A stretch of 59,724 nucleotides of DNA from NCBI GenBank assembly GCA_022572465.1, contig JACZVV010000005.1:1-59724 (forward strand), given 5' to 3'. The notes beneath the pieces were generated by a model. The model had not been told where the DNA came from and did not search any database. It saw nothing but the letters and a program-made list of their open reading frames with translations. The first letter of the stretch is position 1. Every line of letters starts with the position of its first letter. Shown here in pieces: positions 8,010 to 17,048 of the stretch. The translations under genes were made by a program, and so were the position numbers. The DNA is from Chloroflexota bacterium (GTDB taxonomy: Bacteria; Chloroflexota; Dehalococcoidia; SHYB01).

Positions 8010-9179
8010 ATGTCAGATAGCCGCGGCAGAGTTGCCGTAGTCGGCGTCGGCCACTCCAAAGTCTACCGGCGGTCCGACGTGCCCCTGGGGACGTTGACCG
8101 TCGACGCGTGCCGGCTGGCGATAGAAGACGCGGGGCTGAGCGCGGCCGACATCGATGGCGTCGTGTCGCCCAACTACCAGCCTTTCGAGATGGGGGAGCC
8201 CAATCGCGACGGCATCAACCTCGTCACGCCGGCGTTCATCGTGGAGGCCTTGGGGCTGGAAGTGAACTGGGGAGAGTCGGTCAGCGCCGGCTCCACGGGC
8301 CACTGCCTCATCGAGGCCATCAACGCGGTGGCGGGCGGGACGTGCAACTACGCCCTGGTCTTTCGGGCGCTGTACAGTCCGGCGGGCCGGCGGTACGGCT
8401 TCGTCGCGCCGACGACGGCCGAGGGGCCCGGTGAGTTTCGCGGCTCCTACGGCCTCTTCCCGCCGGGGATGTATGCGCTGTTCATGCAGAAGTATATGGA
8501 CAAGTATGGCGCCACCCGAGAGCAGATGGCCGCCTTCGCTTCGAACAACCGGCAGAACGCTCTCAAGTGGGAGCACGGCTACTGGTATCAGCATGGCGGC
8601 GGCCCGCTGACGATCGAGGACTACATGACCTCCCGGATGATCAGCTACCCCATGTGCATCTTCGACTGCGACATCCCGGTCCAGGGGTGCGGCGCCTTCG
8701 TCGTGACCACCGCCGAGCGGGCCAAGGACCTGCGGCAGCCCCCCGCCTACGTTCTCAGCACGTCAGCCCCGGTCAACGCTCGCATGGGGATCGCTCACTC
8801 GCTCGAAGAGTTCGCCGCGGCGGGGGCCCGGCTCGGGAGCGCGCTGTTGAGCAACGCGGGGATCGGCCCGGGAGACGTCGACGTGGCGAATCTCTACGAC
8901 GGGTTCAGCATCCTGACGCCCCTTTGGGCCGAGGCCCTGGGTTTCTGCGGCGAAGGCGAGGGCTTCTCGTTCATCACCGCGCCCACCCTGGCCTTGAACA
9001 CGTCGAGCGGCAATCTGGGCGCGGGGCGCATGCACGGCGTCCCCCAGATCATGGACTCGGTGCTCCAGGTCACGGGCCGCTCTGGACCCCGCCAAGTCGA
9101 GAATGCCCACATCGCCGTCGCCGTGGTCCTGCCTCTGGACGCCGGCAAGGGCCTGGTCTTCAGCAAGTCGCCCAGCTAG
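8010..9179 (+). CDS. Thiolase-superfamily protein lacking the nucleophilic Cys (SCP2/Ltp2-like)
   Basis: This 389-residue thiolase-fold protein starts with GRVAVVGVGHSKVYRR and contains the C-terminal half motif ANLYDGFSI and the loop NTSSGNLGAGRMHG. Where biosynthetic thiolases have the catalytic CASG, the sequence reads GSTG (SVSAGSTGHC), so the acyl-accepting Cys is apparently absent. The canonical GHP motif is also replaced by GRMHG. This pattern, together with an adjacent DUF35 protein, resembles Ltp2-type retro-aldolases acting on CoA thioester side chains. That function is inference. It is one of three such pairs in the window. Confidence 0.85.
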   Translation: MSDSRGRVAVVGVGHSKVYRRSDVPLGTLTVDACRLAIEDAGLSAADIDGVVSPNYQPFEMGEPNRDGINLVTPAFIVEALGLEVNWGESVSAGSTGHCLIEAINAVAGGTCNYALVFRALYSPAGRRYGFVAPTTAEGPGEFRGSYGLFPPGMYALFMQKYMDKYGATREQMAAFASNNRQNALKWEHGYWYQHGGGPLTIEDYMTSRMISYPMCIFDCDIPVQGCGAFVVTTAERAKDLRQPPAYVLSTSAPVNARMGIAHSLEEFAAAGARLGSALLSNAGIGPGDVDVANLYDGFSILTPLWAEALGFCGEGEGFSFITAPTLALNTSSGNLGAGRMHGVPQIMDSVLQVTGRSGPRQVENAHIAVAVVLPLDAGKGLVFSKSPS

Positions 9180-9345
9180 CCCGTCGCCAACTTGGCGACT
9201 CGCCGTTCGTCGCCGGGCTCGGCTCGCGGAACGTCGCATCGACCGCCCAGCGTTGGCTACCCCAGACTTGGCCTGCCGGCAATCGACGCCGCGTAAATAC
9301 TGCCAGTGCGGCTCGCACCCCGGCTCGCGCCGGCTCGCGCCGCGC

Positions 9346-10086
9346 TCAGGCGTAGCGGAGTAGGACCTCCGCCAGCTCTCGCGGTTTGCTGATCATGGCA
9401 TCGTGGGCGGCGTCCAACCTCTCGAGGCCCACCCGTTCGCCGCCGAGCCGGTCCCGGAACTTGAGCTGCCACTCGGCGGGAAATGCCTGGTCCCGGACGG
9501 TGAGGAGCCAGGTGAGGGGGACGAGATCGGCGAAGCCGTCGCGGTGCACCTTTTCGGCGTTGGGCCTGGGGGGCTGGTTCTCTCTCTCTTTTTCCAGATT
9601 CGCCAGCAGCCACTCGGCTCGCTCCCGGCTTCCCAGCCGCTTCGTCGAGTACTCCAGGTCCCACTCCCGGGCCCAACGCCGCTCCCTGTCCCTCAGCCCC
9701 TCGCCGGTGGTCTTGCCCATGGACGCCAGCAGGTCTTCGAGGCTGTCGCCTTCGGCCGGGACCGCGCACGCCATGAACATCACCCGGCGCACGCGATCGG
9801 GGAGCCTCTTGACGACGTAAGGCATGGTCAGGCCCGCGAAGGAGTGACCGACCATTACGACGTTCCGCAGATCGTGGGTGAGGATGGCGTCGACCGCCGT
9901 GTCGACGTACCCCGCGATCGTGCAGTCCTCGACTCTCACGTCGGTGTAGCCGCCGTGGCCGGGCATGTCCGGGGCCACCATCTTCCCCAGGCGATGGTGG
10001 CCCTGGGCCTCCATCGCCTCGATGGTCGGCGCCCAACACCAGCCTCCTCGGAGGCCGCCGTGGATGAAGAGGAAGTCGGTCTGCAT
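9346..10086 (-). CDS. Alpha/beta hydrolase
   Basis: This 246-residue alpha/beta-hydrolase-fold protein has the oxyanion motif FIHGGLRGGW at the N-terminus, the nucleophile elbow VGHSFAG (Ser) and a C-terminal catalytic His in LDAAHDAM. A cap of about 80 charged residues lies between. Length fits the esterase/pyrethroid-hydrolase-like group. Its ATG overlaps the stop of the upstream CoA-transferase by one base (TAATG at 10084-10088), so the two are translationally coupled. It is the last gene of a four-gene minus-strand operon. It could hydrolyse an ester or thioester intermediate of the same pathway; the substrate is unknown. Confidence 0.87.
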   Translation of the reverse strand: MQTDFLFIHGGLRGGWCWAPTIEAMEAQGHHRLGKMVAPDMPGHGGYTDVRVEDCTIAGYVDTAVDAILTHDLRNVVMVGHSFAGLTMPYVVKRLPDRVRRVMFMACAVPAEGDSLEDLLASMGKTTGEGLRDRERRWAREWDLEYSTKRLGSRERAEWLLANLEKERENQPPRPNAEKVHRDGFADLVPLTWLLTVRDQAFPAEWQLKFRDRLGGERVGLERLDAAHDAMISKPRELAEVLLRYA

Positions 10087-11258
10087 TACTCCACCACGCC
10101 CAGCTCCGTGAGCTCTCGTATCCTGTCCCGAGTATATCCTAGCGGCCCCAAGATCTCGCCGGTGAACGCTCCGGGCCGGGGCTCGACGTTTTTTATTTCG
10201 CTCGGCGTCTCCGAGAACTTGATCAGCGGCGCGACCTGCCTGACGGTTCCGCCATCGGGATGCGCCACGTCGACGATCATCTCCCGCTGCGCTAGCTGAG
10301 GATCGCCGGCGATCTCGTCCATCTCATATACCGGCGCGGCGCAGGCGTCGCCGGCCATCAGGACCGCGAGCCACTCGTCGCGGTTCCTGGTCCGGAAAAT
10401 CTCGATGAAGCTCTCCCTGATCTCGTCGAGCTTCTTGTCGTCGGCATGTTGATGGGGAATCAGGTCTTCGCGTCCCAGCAGGCGGCACAGATTGGCGTAG
10501 AAATAGGGTTCGACGGCGCCGACGCTCAGGTACTTTCCATCCCTGGTCTGATAGATATCGAACCACGGGTACTTGCCGGTGGTGAGGTCGGTGCCCCGGG
10601 TGACCGCCTCTCCGGTGTCAAGATAGCTCTCCACCCAGCGATGCACGATGCTGAGAATGCCGTCGGTGGCGCTGACGTCGACGAACTGCCCTTTGCCGGT
10701 GGACTCTCGCGCGATGATGGCCGCGAGAATCCCGATGACGCCCTGCCAGCCGCCGCCCGCCGAGTCGGCGATGGTGCCGGAGACGTACGGGCGCCCTCCC
10801 CGCGGCCCCGTCAAGGCGACGAGGCCGCCGATGGACTGATAGTTAATGTCGTGGGAGGCGTAGTTGGCGTAGGGTCCCGTCGCGCCGTAGCCGGTCAGTG
10901 AGCAGTAGATGATCCTGGGGTTGATCTTGGCGATCGTCTCGTAATCGATGCCAAGGCGGGCGGGAACGCGCGGCCGAAAGCCCACGCCCATCGCGTCCGC
11001 CATGCCCGCAAGCTTGTAGAACACCTCGCGTCCCTGCTCCTCCCGCAGGTCGATCCCGATGACCCTGGTGTTCCGGCGGAGGCTGTACCCCTTCGAGCCC
11101 GGCGATGCCAGAGTCGACGCCCCTCGCGCGACGTCGGGCGCCGGATCGGTGATTCTGATAACGTCGCACCCCAGATCGGCCAGCATCCTGGAGCAATGCC
11201 CGCCGGGACCCAGGGGCGCCAGATCGAGGTAGCGAATCCCATCCAGCGGGCCTGCCAT
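10086..11258 (-). CDS. Family III CoA-transferase (CaiB/BaiF)
   Basis: This 390-residue protein of the CaiB/BaiF family moves CoA between carboxylic acids. It has the N-terminal LDGIRYLDLA, the DLGCDVIRI Rossmann-like segment, the NPRIIYCSLTGYGATGPY block and VDVSATDG. The Asp of the last motif aligns with the Asp that forms the acyl-enzyme anhydride in formyl-CoA transferase. This is the only one of the five CaiB proteins here with Asp at that position; the others have Glu. The start is ATG 11258, with AAGGAG upstream. It is third in a run of three adjacent CoA-transferase genes. Confidence 0.9.
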   Translation of the reverse strand: MAGPLDGIRYLDLAPLGPGGHCSRMLADLGCDVIRITDPAPDVARGASTLASPGSKGYSLRRNTRVIGIDLREEQGREVFYKLAGMADAMGVGFRPRVPARLGIDYETIAKINPRIIYCSLTGYGATGPYANYASHDINYQSIGGLVALTGPRGGRPYVSGTIADSAGGGWQGVIGILAAIIARESTGKGQFVDVSATDGILSIVHRWVESYLDTGEAVTRGTDLTTGKYPWFDIYQTRDGKYLSVGAVEPYFYANLCRLLGREDLIPHQHADDKKLDEIRESFIEIFRTRNRDEWLAVLMAGDACAAPVYEMDEIAGDPQLAQREMIVDVAHPDGGTVRQVAPLIKFSETPSEIKNVEPRPGAFTGEILGPLGYTRDRIRELTELGVVE

Positions 11259-11269
11259 GCCGTGGCTCC

Positions 11270-12484
11270 TTACGAGATAACTCCCTCGTCCATCAGCTTT
11301 ACGATCTCATCGTCGGAGTAGCCGAGAATCTCGTGGTACACGTAGAGGTTGTGCTCGCCCAGCGAAGGCGCGGCCCACCGAGGCTCGCTTGGGGTCCGCG
11401 AAAGTCGAAAGCCGAAGTTGCGGCAGTGGTACCGCCCGATCGTGGAGTGCTCGACTTCGACGAAGTGTTTCCGGTGGGCGAGCTGCGGGTCCTCGTGCAG
11501 GTCTCGGCCGCTCTCCACGACGCCGGCGCGGACGCCGGCCGCCTGCAACGTCGTCATCACCTGCTCGGCGGTGTGCCGGCTGGTCCAGGCGCTGACGATG
11601 GCGTCGACGGCGGGCTCGTTGCGCTTTCGGTCGGCCGCGGAGGCGAATCGCGGGTCCGACACCAGTTCTGGGTCGCCCATGGCCCGGCACAGCGACCGCC
11701 ACTCGTCCTCGGTCAGGACGGCGATGGCGCACCAACGGTCGTCGCCGCGGCAGGGGTAGACGCCGTGGGGCGAAGCGGACGTGGCCTGGTTGCCCATCCT
11801 GTCGTAGCGCGTCCCGGAGGTCGCGGTGTCCATCAGCATCGGGGCGGCGAAGAACGCGCCGACCTCGAACTGGGACTGGTCGATATAGGCCCCTTCGCCA
11901 GTCCTGCGCCGGTGGCTGAGGGCCGCCAGCAACGCGGTGGCCAGCACCTTGTGGCTCATGTAGTCGGTCCACGCGCCCGCCGGGCCGACGGGCTCCCGGT
12001 CCGGCCAACCCGTCAAGTGCACCCAGCCCGCAAGAGCGCTGAGCAGGTTGCCGAATCCGGGCAGGTGGGAGCTGGGTCCCGTCTGCCCCATCATGCAGGT
12101 GCTGAAATACACGATGTCCGGCCGGAACTCCTTGACGGTGGCATAGTCCAGACCGAACCGCTCCATGACGCCCGGCGTGAAGCTGTCGGTGACGATGTCG
12201 GCCCACTGGACCAGCTCCCTGGCGATCTCGCGGCCCCGTGGAAGCGCCATGTTCAGCGTGATGCCGTGCTTGCTGCTGTTGAAGTCGTTGAAGAGACCGC
12301 CGCGGTCCAGATCGGCCATATTGTCCTTGAACGGCGACGTGTTTCTCAAGGTGTCGGGCCGCCCCGGCCACTCCACTTTGACGACCGTCGCCCCGTAATC
12401 GGCCAGGTATTGGCTGGTCAACGGGCCGACGCCAACCCACGCGAAGTCGGCGATCTTGACTCCCTCCAACACCAGCTTGCCCAT
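11270..12484 (-). CDS. Family III CoA-transferase (CaiB/BaiF)
   Basis: This is a 404-residue CaiB/BaiF protein. Landmarks are the N-terminal LEGVKIADFAWVGVGPLTSQ, YGATVVKVEWPGRPDTLR, SKHGITLNM, FSTCMMGQTGP and YIDQSQFEVGAF. Glu stands where formyl-CoA transferase has the catalytic Asp. It is much closer to the CaiB protein at 40675-41895 (shared WVGVGPLT, GATVVKVE) than to its own neighbours, so it belongs to a separate subfamily. Its start is 3 bp after the upstream gene's stop. Members of this subfamily often pair with another CaiB protein as a heteromeric enzyme, which the tight gene order here would fit. Confidence 0.9.
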   Translation of the reverse strand: MGKLVLEGVKIADFAWVGVGPLTSQYLADYGATVVKVEWPGRPDTLRNTSPFKDNMADLDRGGLFNDFNSSKHGITLNMALPRGREIARELVQWADIVTDSFTPGVMERFGLDYATVKEFRPDIVYFSTCMMGQTGPSSHLPGFGNLLSALAGWVHLTGWPDREPVGPAGAWTDYMSHKVLATALLAALSHRRRTGEGAYIDQSQFEVGAFFAAPMLMDTATSGTRYDRMGNQATSASPHGVYPCRGDDRWCAIAVLTEDEWRSLCRAMGDPELVSDPRFASAADRKRNEPAVDAIVSAWTSRHTAEQVMTTLQAAGVRAGVVESGRDLHEDPQLAHRKHFVEVEHSTIGRYHCRNFGFRLSRTPSEPRWAAPSLGEHNLYVYHEILGYSDDEIVKLMDEGVIS

Positions 12485-12487
12485 GGG

Positions 12488-13729
12488 TCAGATCACCCCT
12501 TCGGCTTCGAGGTCCCGTAGCTCGTCAAGGGAAAGGCTGAGCTCGCCCTGGTAGAGCTCGAGGTTATGCTCTCCAATGAGGGGCGCGCGACGGCGGATCT
12601 CGATGGGCTCTGGATGGACCTTCAGGTGTTCGACCGGATAGAGGATGCTCTCTCCCAGCTCCGGGTGCTCGATCTGCTGGAAGAGGCCCCGGGCTTGAAG
12701 CTGCCGGTCCACCAGCAAGTCTTCCATCGTGTTGACCGGGTACAGGGGGATCCTACGGGCGACCGCCCCGTCGAACAGCTCCGCCTTCGTCCTCCGCGCG
12801 AAGAAACCGCCCAGCGGCTCGAACAGCGCGTCGGCCCGCTCCTGGCTCAGGCGGTCGATGTCGAAGGTGTCCCAATCGACGACGCCCAGGTCGCCTACGT
12901 CGACGCCCTCCGCCTCGAGCCACGAGACCAGGTCGGCGGTGGCCGCATTCATCCCTGGGCCGTAGAGACGGGTGAACACCACATACCCGTCCTTACACGG
13001 CCACACCAGGCGGTAGGTCACCCTACCCTCGCCGCGCGACCGGATGGCGCCCTGCCGTGACTGCACGCCGCCGGTGATATCCCACGTGACCACCGACGAG
13101 ACGGCGGTGCTGACCAGCGATTCCTGGATCGAGACGTCGACGTGCTGGCCCTCGCCGGAGGACTCGCGCTCCAGGATCGCCATCATCGTCCCGACGGCGG
13201 CTTCGGCCCCGCCGTGGAGATACGCCTGGGGTTGGCTGACCCTGACCGGCGGGCGGTCCGGGTCGCCGGAGACGTAGACGATACCGCCGGTCGCCATCGA
13301 TATGAGATCGGACGTCTTGAAGCCGGCGTAGGGCCCCGTCTGCCCAAACGGGGTGATGGAGACCACGATGAGCCCGGGGTAGCGGCGACGGAGCTCGGGA
13401 TATCCAAGCCTCAGGCGGCTCAGGTGGCCGGGGTCGAACGATTCGACCAGGACGTCGGCCTTGGCAAGGATTCGGTGGAAAAGAGCGCGGCCCCGTTCGC
13501 TCTCCAGGTTCAGGGTGATGCCGCGTTTGTTGCTGTTGTACGCCCACCAGTAGAGGCTGCGCTCCGGGTGCGGCTCGCCCAGGTAGTAGGGCGGGAAGCG
13601 TCTCGACGGCTCGCCTCCCGGCGGCTCGATCTTCACCACGTCGGCGCCGAGGTCTCCCAGGAGCTTGCCGCAAAGGAACCCCTTGGCGTCGGTGAGATCG
13701 AGGACACGGTACGGTTCCAGGAGTTGCAT
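12488..13729 (-). CDS. Family III CoA-transferase (CaiB/BaiF)
   Basis: This 413-residue CaiB/BaiF protein has YRVLDLTDAKGFLCGKLLGD, LGADVVKIEPPGGEPSRR, NSNKRGITLNLE and VDVSIQES, with Glu at the position of the usual catalytic Asp. It is the closest relative in this window of the protein at 39410 (same LGDLGADVVKVEPPGG and KRGITL patterns). I place the start at ATG 13729, where family similarity begins; an in-frame ATG at 13759 would add ten residues, and neither has a convincing Shine-Dalgarno. It is the first gene of the operon CaiB-CaiB-CaiB-hydrolase. Confidence 0.88.
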   Translation of the reverse strand: MQLLEPYRVLDLTDAKGFLCGKLLGDLGADVVKIEPPGGEPSRRFPPYYLGEPHPERSLYWWAYNSNKRGITLNLESERGRALFHRILAKADVLVESFDPGHLSRLRLGYPELRRRYPGLIVVSITPFGQTGPYAGFKTSDLISMATGGIVYVSGDPDRPPVRVSQPQAYLHGGAEAAVGTMMAILERESSGEGQHVDVSIQESLVSTAVSSVVTWDITGGVQSRQGAIRSRGEGRVTYRLVWPCKDGYVVFTRLYGPGMNAATADLVSWLEAEGVDVGDLGVVDWDTFDIDRLSQERADALFEPLGGFFARRTKAELFDGAVARRIPLYPVNTMEDLLVDRQLQARGLFQQIEHPELGESILYPVEHLKVHPEPIEIRRRAPLIGEHNLELYQGELSLSLDELRDLEAEGVI

Positions 13730-13989
13730 CAGCCCGCGATCCGGGAACCTCCATGGCATCGACCCGCCGAGGCTCGACGCCCGCCGTCAACGTTCGTTCA
13801 ATGCTAGGGAGACGCCCGGGACTTCGCAACCCCTGAGCATCCCGCCGATGCCCGCCATCGCGCCTCTTTTTTGGTCGGTGACCGTTTCCACCGCCAAACG
13901 GCCTGGTCCTCCGTGGAACCATGTCGGAGGTCCCTGCATCTAACCGAGCGTTGCATCGACGGCGCTCGCGATCACAACGGGGGAAAGAC

Positions 13990-15828
13990 ATGCCTATCAG
14001 CCGACGTAAGCTATTCGGAGCGGGGCTCTTCGCTGCGGTGATCGGGTTGGTAGTAGTCGCGTGCGGCGGAAGCTCCGCCACGCCGACCCCCGTGCCGACG
14101 CTCGCGCCGACGCCCGCGCCGACCGCGACGGTCCTCACCGGCGAAGAAGCCGAGGCCCAGTACCTGGGTCGCGTCGAGGAGATCGCGGCGCCACGCCGGC
14201 AGGCCGCCAGCGAGATCCAACGCGCCCTGACCGAAGGTCCCCAGCTGAGAAGCGAAACCCTCGCCAGGATACGTGACACCGGGTTCGACGTTGGTCACGA
14301 AGAGCAGCTTCGAGCCGCTGAAGCCCTGACGCCGCCTGGAACGTTGCGCGGGGACCACGATCTCTATGTTGCTTGGCTCCGGCAGTCCGGCATTCCCCTG
14401 AGCCGTGAGCTGACCGCCAGGGCGAACGATGAAGACGTCGGCGGCGTGGTGGTGGCGTTGGTCGACTATCGCGTGCCGTTTTTCAGGCTCTTGGCGACGG
14501 TGTCGCCGGCCTTCTGCAGAGCCCTCGGCGCTCCGGGGCTGGTCTCCGTTTGCGATCGCGGAGACGATGTTCCCTTCGGCGACTATGGCGAGCGGTTCCG
14601 GGCGCTGGCCGTGGAGCTGGGCGCGGAAAGCCAGCGGACCAACGTGCTCTTCCCAGCCTTGCGGCCCGAAGAGGGACTGACCTTGGTGGCGGCGGTCCAG
14701 CCGGCGCTGGTTCAAGGCCTCGAGAGCATCCTGGAGTCCGCTCGGAAGCTGGACCCACCCGATGAGCTCCGGCAAGACCACGATCGGTTCATCCAGGCGG
14801 TCGACGATCTCCTGGGGTCTGCAAGAGACGTCTCGCAAGCCGCGGAGGCCCAGGACTTCGAGAAGCTGCTGGCCGGGGTTCGCCGGGCAAACCTCTACGC
14901 AGCCAGCTTGGAGCGGTCCATCTCCCCCGTTGCGCGGCCATTGGTGGCGTTCCTGTTCCCGCCTGGCTCGGCCGAAAGGGCCGCCCAGACCGTCGCGGAG
15001 GCCGGCTACCTGGACTCCCTGGACAAGGCGGTGTCCGAGATCAACGCGGCTAACGAGGCCGTCGGGAGAGCCCTCTCCCAGGTGTACCCTACCCGTGACG
15101 CCCTGCTGGAGGCGATAAGAGTGTCGCGTCTCCTGGGGGCCAACCAGCGGCTGCGAGAAACCCTTGGCCAGTTGGAGCCGCCCGAGCGGTTCCGGGAGGA
15201 CCACGCTCGCCTCGCCCTGTTCCTGGAGGACTTCTCCCGCGAGCGTGATGTCGCCGCAGCCTTGGCCGACGAGGACCTTCTTCAGGTCTCAGTCGACCGG
15301 AAGGACTTTCTGCTGGGGTATGGGCGCGCGGCGCAGGGTTCCACCATCCCCTTCTGCAATGCCGTCGCTTTTGGCGACGCGAGCTCGATCTGTAAAAGCG
15401 AGGTGCCGGGGGGTGAATACGGCTCACAGCTCCGCGAGATTTTCAACACCTACCTCACCGTGGAGTTCGGGCCGAGGGTTAGCAGTTTTCCGCTCGGCTT
15501 GTCTGAGGACGAGGTTTTCGAGGGGCTTCTTCTTATCAACCCGGAGATCGAAGAGGTCCTGGCCGAGGCGGGTGACAAGGTGCGAGCTCTTCAGTCGCCG
15601 GAGAGTTACCAGGCCGATCACGCCGTCATCGTCCGCTTTATGGAGGAAATCCTCGGGGTGGCGCAGGCCATCACCAGGGCTGCTCGGGACCGGGACGGCG
15701 AGGCCCAACGGGCACAGTTCATGGAGTCGGGCGTCGTGTTCTGCCGAGCCGTCCGGTCCCTATCGGACGAGATCAGGCCTATCCTGGGGCCTCACTTGGC
15801 GCCGAGTCCCGCTTGCAGCAGCTTCTAG
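13990..15828 (+). CDS. Tat-type lipoprotein with four ~140-residue repeats
   Basis: This is a 612-residue exported protein. The start at ATG 13990 puts SRRKLF at residues 4-9, a twin-arginine motif, ahead of a hydrophobic stretch and a lipobox ending in VVAC with Cys25. A Thr/Pro-rich linker (~29-50) follows. The rest is helical and internally repeated: the motif L-x-(P/S)-P-x3-R-x-DH-like recurs at residues 113, 254, 395 and 534. Each odd repeat also has an FC(R/N)A segment and a second Cys followed by a G-(D/E)-Y-G motif. I recognise no family. It is probably anchored on the outside of the cytoplasmic membrane; its ligand is unknown. Confidence 0.82.
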   Translation: MPISRRKLFGAGLFAAVIGLVVVACGGSSATPTPVPTLAPTPAPTATVLTGEEAEAQYLGRVEEIAAPRRQAASEIQRALTEGPQLRSETLARIRDTGFDVGHEEQLRAAEALTPPGTLRGDHDLYVAWLRQSGIPLSRELTARANDEDVGGVVVALVDYRVPFFRLLATVSPAFCRALGAPGLVSVCDRGDDVPFGDYGERFRALAVELGAESQRTNVLFPALRPEEGLTLVAAVQPALVQGLESILESARKLDPPDELRQDHDRFIQAVDDLLGSARDVSQAAEAQDFEKLLAGVRRANLYAASLERSISPVARPLVAFLFPPGSAERAAQTVAEAGYLDSLDKAVSEINAANEAVGRALSQVYPTRDALLEAIRVSRLLGANQRLRETLGQLEPPERFREDHARLALFLEDFSRERDVAAALADEDLLQVSVDRKDFLLGYGRAAQGSTIPFCNAVAFGDASSICKSEVPGGEYGSQLREIFNTYLTVEFGPRVSSFPLGLSEDEVFEGLLLINPEIEEVLAEAGDKVRALQSPESYQADHAVIVRFMEEILGVAQAITRAARDRDGEAQRAQFMESGVVFCRAVRSLSDEIRPILGPHLAPSPACSSF

Positions 15829-15929
15829 GCGCCGATCGCGCGACCGCCGCGTTGCGCGCACGGCACTCCCGGTAGCGACGCCATCCGGGCGCTTGCCCTG
15901 GGCAGGGGCAAGCGCTGCGCCACCCATTC

Positions 15930-15957
15930 TTGACACCCCACCTGGCCTCACTAGAAT
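15930..15957 (+). promoter_or_regulatory. Sigma70-type promoter for enoyl-CoA hydratase gene
   Basis: TTGACA (15930-15935) and TAGAAT (15952-15957) are separated by 16 bp. The predicted RNA starts near 15965, ~125 nt before the start codon. Confidence 0.65.
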
Positions 15958-16087
15958 GGCGGCATCCCCATAAGGGGACGGGCCGATGCCGGCCAGACGC
16001 CGACCGCTCCCTCATCCCCCGTCAGGGGACCCGACGGCCGGTGTCGCAGGCGAACGAGACCAGACGGCCACACACGAGGGGGAAGAC

Positions 16088-16900
16088 ATGGCATACGAGA
16101 CGATCCTGACCGACGACCGCGACCGAGTCAGATACATCACGTTGAACCGTCCGGAGAAACGCAACGCGCTGAGCCCGCTGGTGCTCGACGAGCTCATCGA
16201 GGCGGCGCTGGAGAGCGAGCAAGACGCCGACGTCGGCTGCATCGTGATCCGAGGCGCCGGCCCCGCCTTCTGCTCCGGGTTCGACATCACGCCGGGATCG
16301 CGTCCGCCGGGTGGAGCGGGCCCCATCCGCGCCGACATCAACCGCATGGGCCACATCACGACGCGCATGGGACAGCTGTGGGCGCTGACCAAACCGGTGA
16401 TCGCCCAGGTGCACGGCTACTGCGTGGCCGGCGGCACCGACCTTGCGATGCACTGCGACATGATCATCGCCGCGGAAGACGCCATGATCGGCTTCCCGCC
16501 CGTCAGGGCGCAAGGCTGCCCTCCGACGCATATGTGGACCTACCTGGTGGGACCCCAGTGGGCCAAACGGATGCTCCTCACCGGCGATTTCATCGACGGC
16601 AAGACGGCGGAGCGAATCGGGATGGTGCTGACCGCGGTGCCGCCGGACGCATTGGAGGCGGAAGTTCACGCCCTGGCTTCGAGGATCGCCATGGTCCCGT
16701 CCGACCTTCTGGCGGCCAACAAGTCGATCTGCAACAAGGCCGTCGACCTGATGGGACGAAGCCTTCTCCAGGACCTGGCTCGGGAGGCCGACGCCATCGG
16801 TCATCAGGCCAAGTCGGCCCTGGAGTTCAGCCGAATAGCTCGCGAGGACGGGCTGCGGGCCGCGCTGTCGTGGCGCGACGACAAGTTCAAGAGATCGTAA
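16088..16900 (+). CDS. Enoyl-CoA hydratase/isomerase family protein
   Basis: This 270-residue crotonase-fold protein begins at ATG 16088 after a purine-rich GAGGGGGAAG. It has the classical LNRPEKRNALS motif, the first oxyanion-hole region AFCSGFDI and the second VHGYCVAGGTDLAM. In that second motif the GG is retained, but the Glu found in hydratases is not at the expected place (GTDLAMHCD follows), so hydration of enoyl-CoA is not assured; isomerase, hydrolase or lyase chemistry is possible. It has its own promoter and lies 150 bp before the selenoprotein gene, which also has a promoter. Confidence 0.9.
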   Translation: MAYETILTDDRDRVRYITLNRPEKRNALSPLVLDELIEAALESEQDADVGCIVIRGAGPAFCSGFDITPGSRPPGGAGPIRADINRMGHITTRMGQLWALTKPVIAQVHGYCVAGGTDLAMHCDMIIAAEDAMIGFPPVRAQGCPPTHMWTYLVGPQWAKRMLLTGDFIDGKTAERIGMVLTAVPPDALEAEVHALASRIAMVPSDLLAANKSICNKAVDLMGRSLLQDLAREADAIGHQAKSALEFSRIAREDGLRAALSWRDDKFKRS

Positions 16901-16946
16901 GGCCGCCCGGCGGCGCGCGTGAGACCCGGGCTCGCCTCGCCGGGCG

Positions 16947-16976
16947 TTGACAGCGGCCGCGCACGCTGCCTAGAGT
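16947..16976 (+). promoter_or_regulatory. Sigma70-type promoter for the selenoprotein gene
   Basis: TTGACA (16947-16952) and TAGAGT (16971-16976) are separated by 18 bp, 72 bp before the GTG start at 17049. Confidence 0.55.
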
Positions 16977-17048
16977 GGCGGCGCGAGCCCGAAGCCGGCG
17001 ATGCGCGACCAGGAACGATGGCGCTCGAGCGCCAGGGTGGGAGGATCC

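Noticed and set aside
11333-15204. Long antisense frames at 11333-12520 (+), 13023-14279 (-) and 14011-15204 (-)
   Set aside because: All lie over well-supported genes on the other strand and have Arg/Gly/Ala-rich sequence without motifs or ribosome sites.
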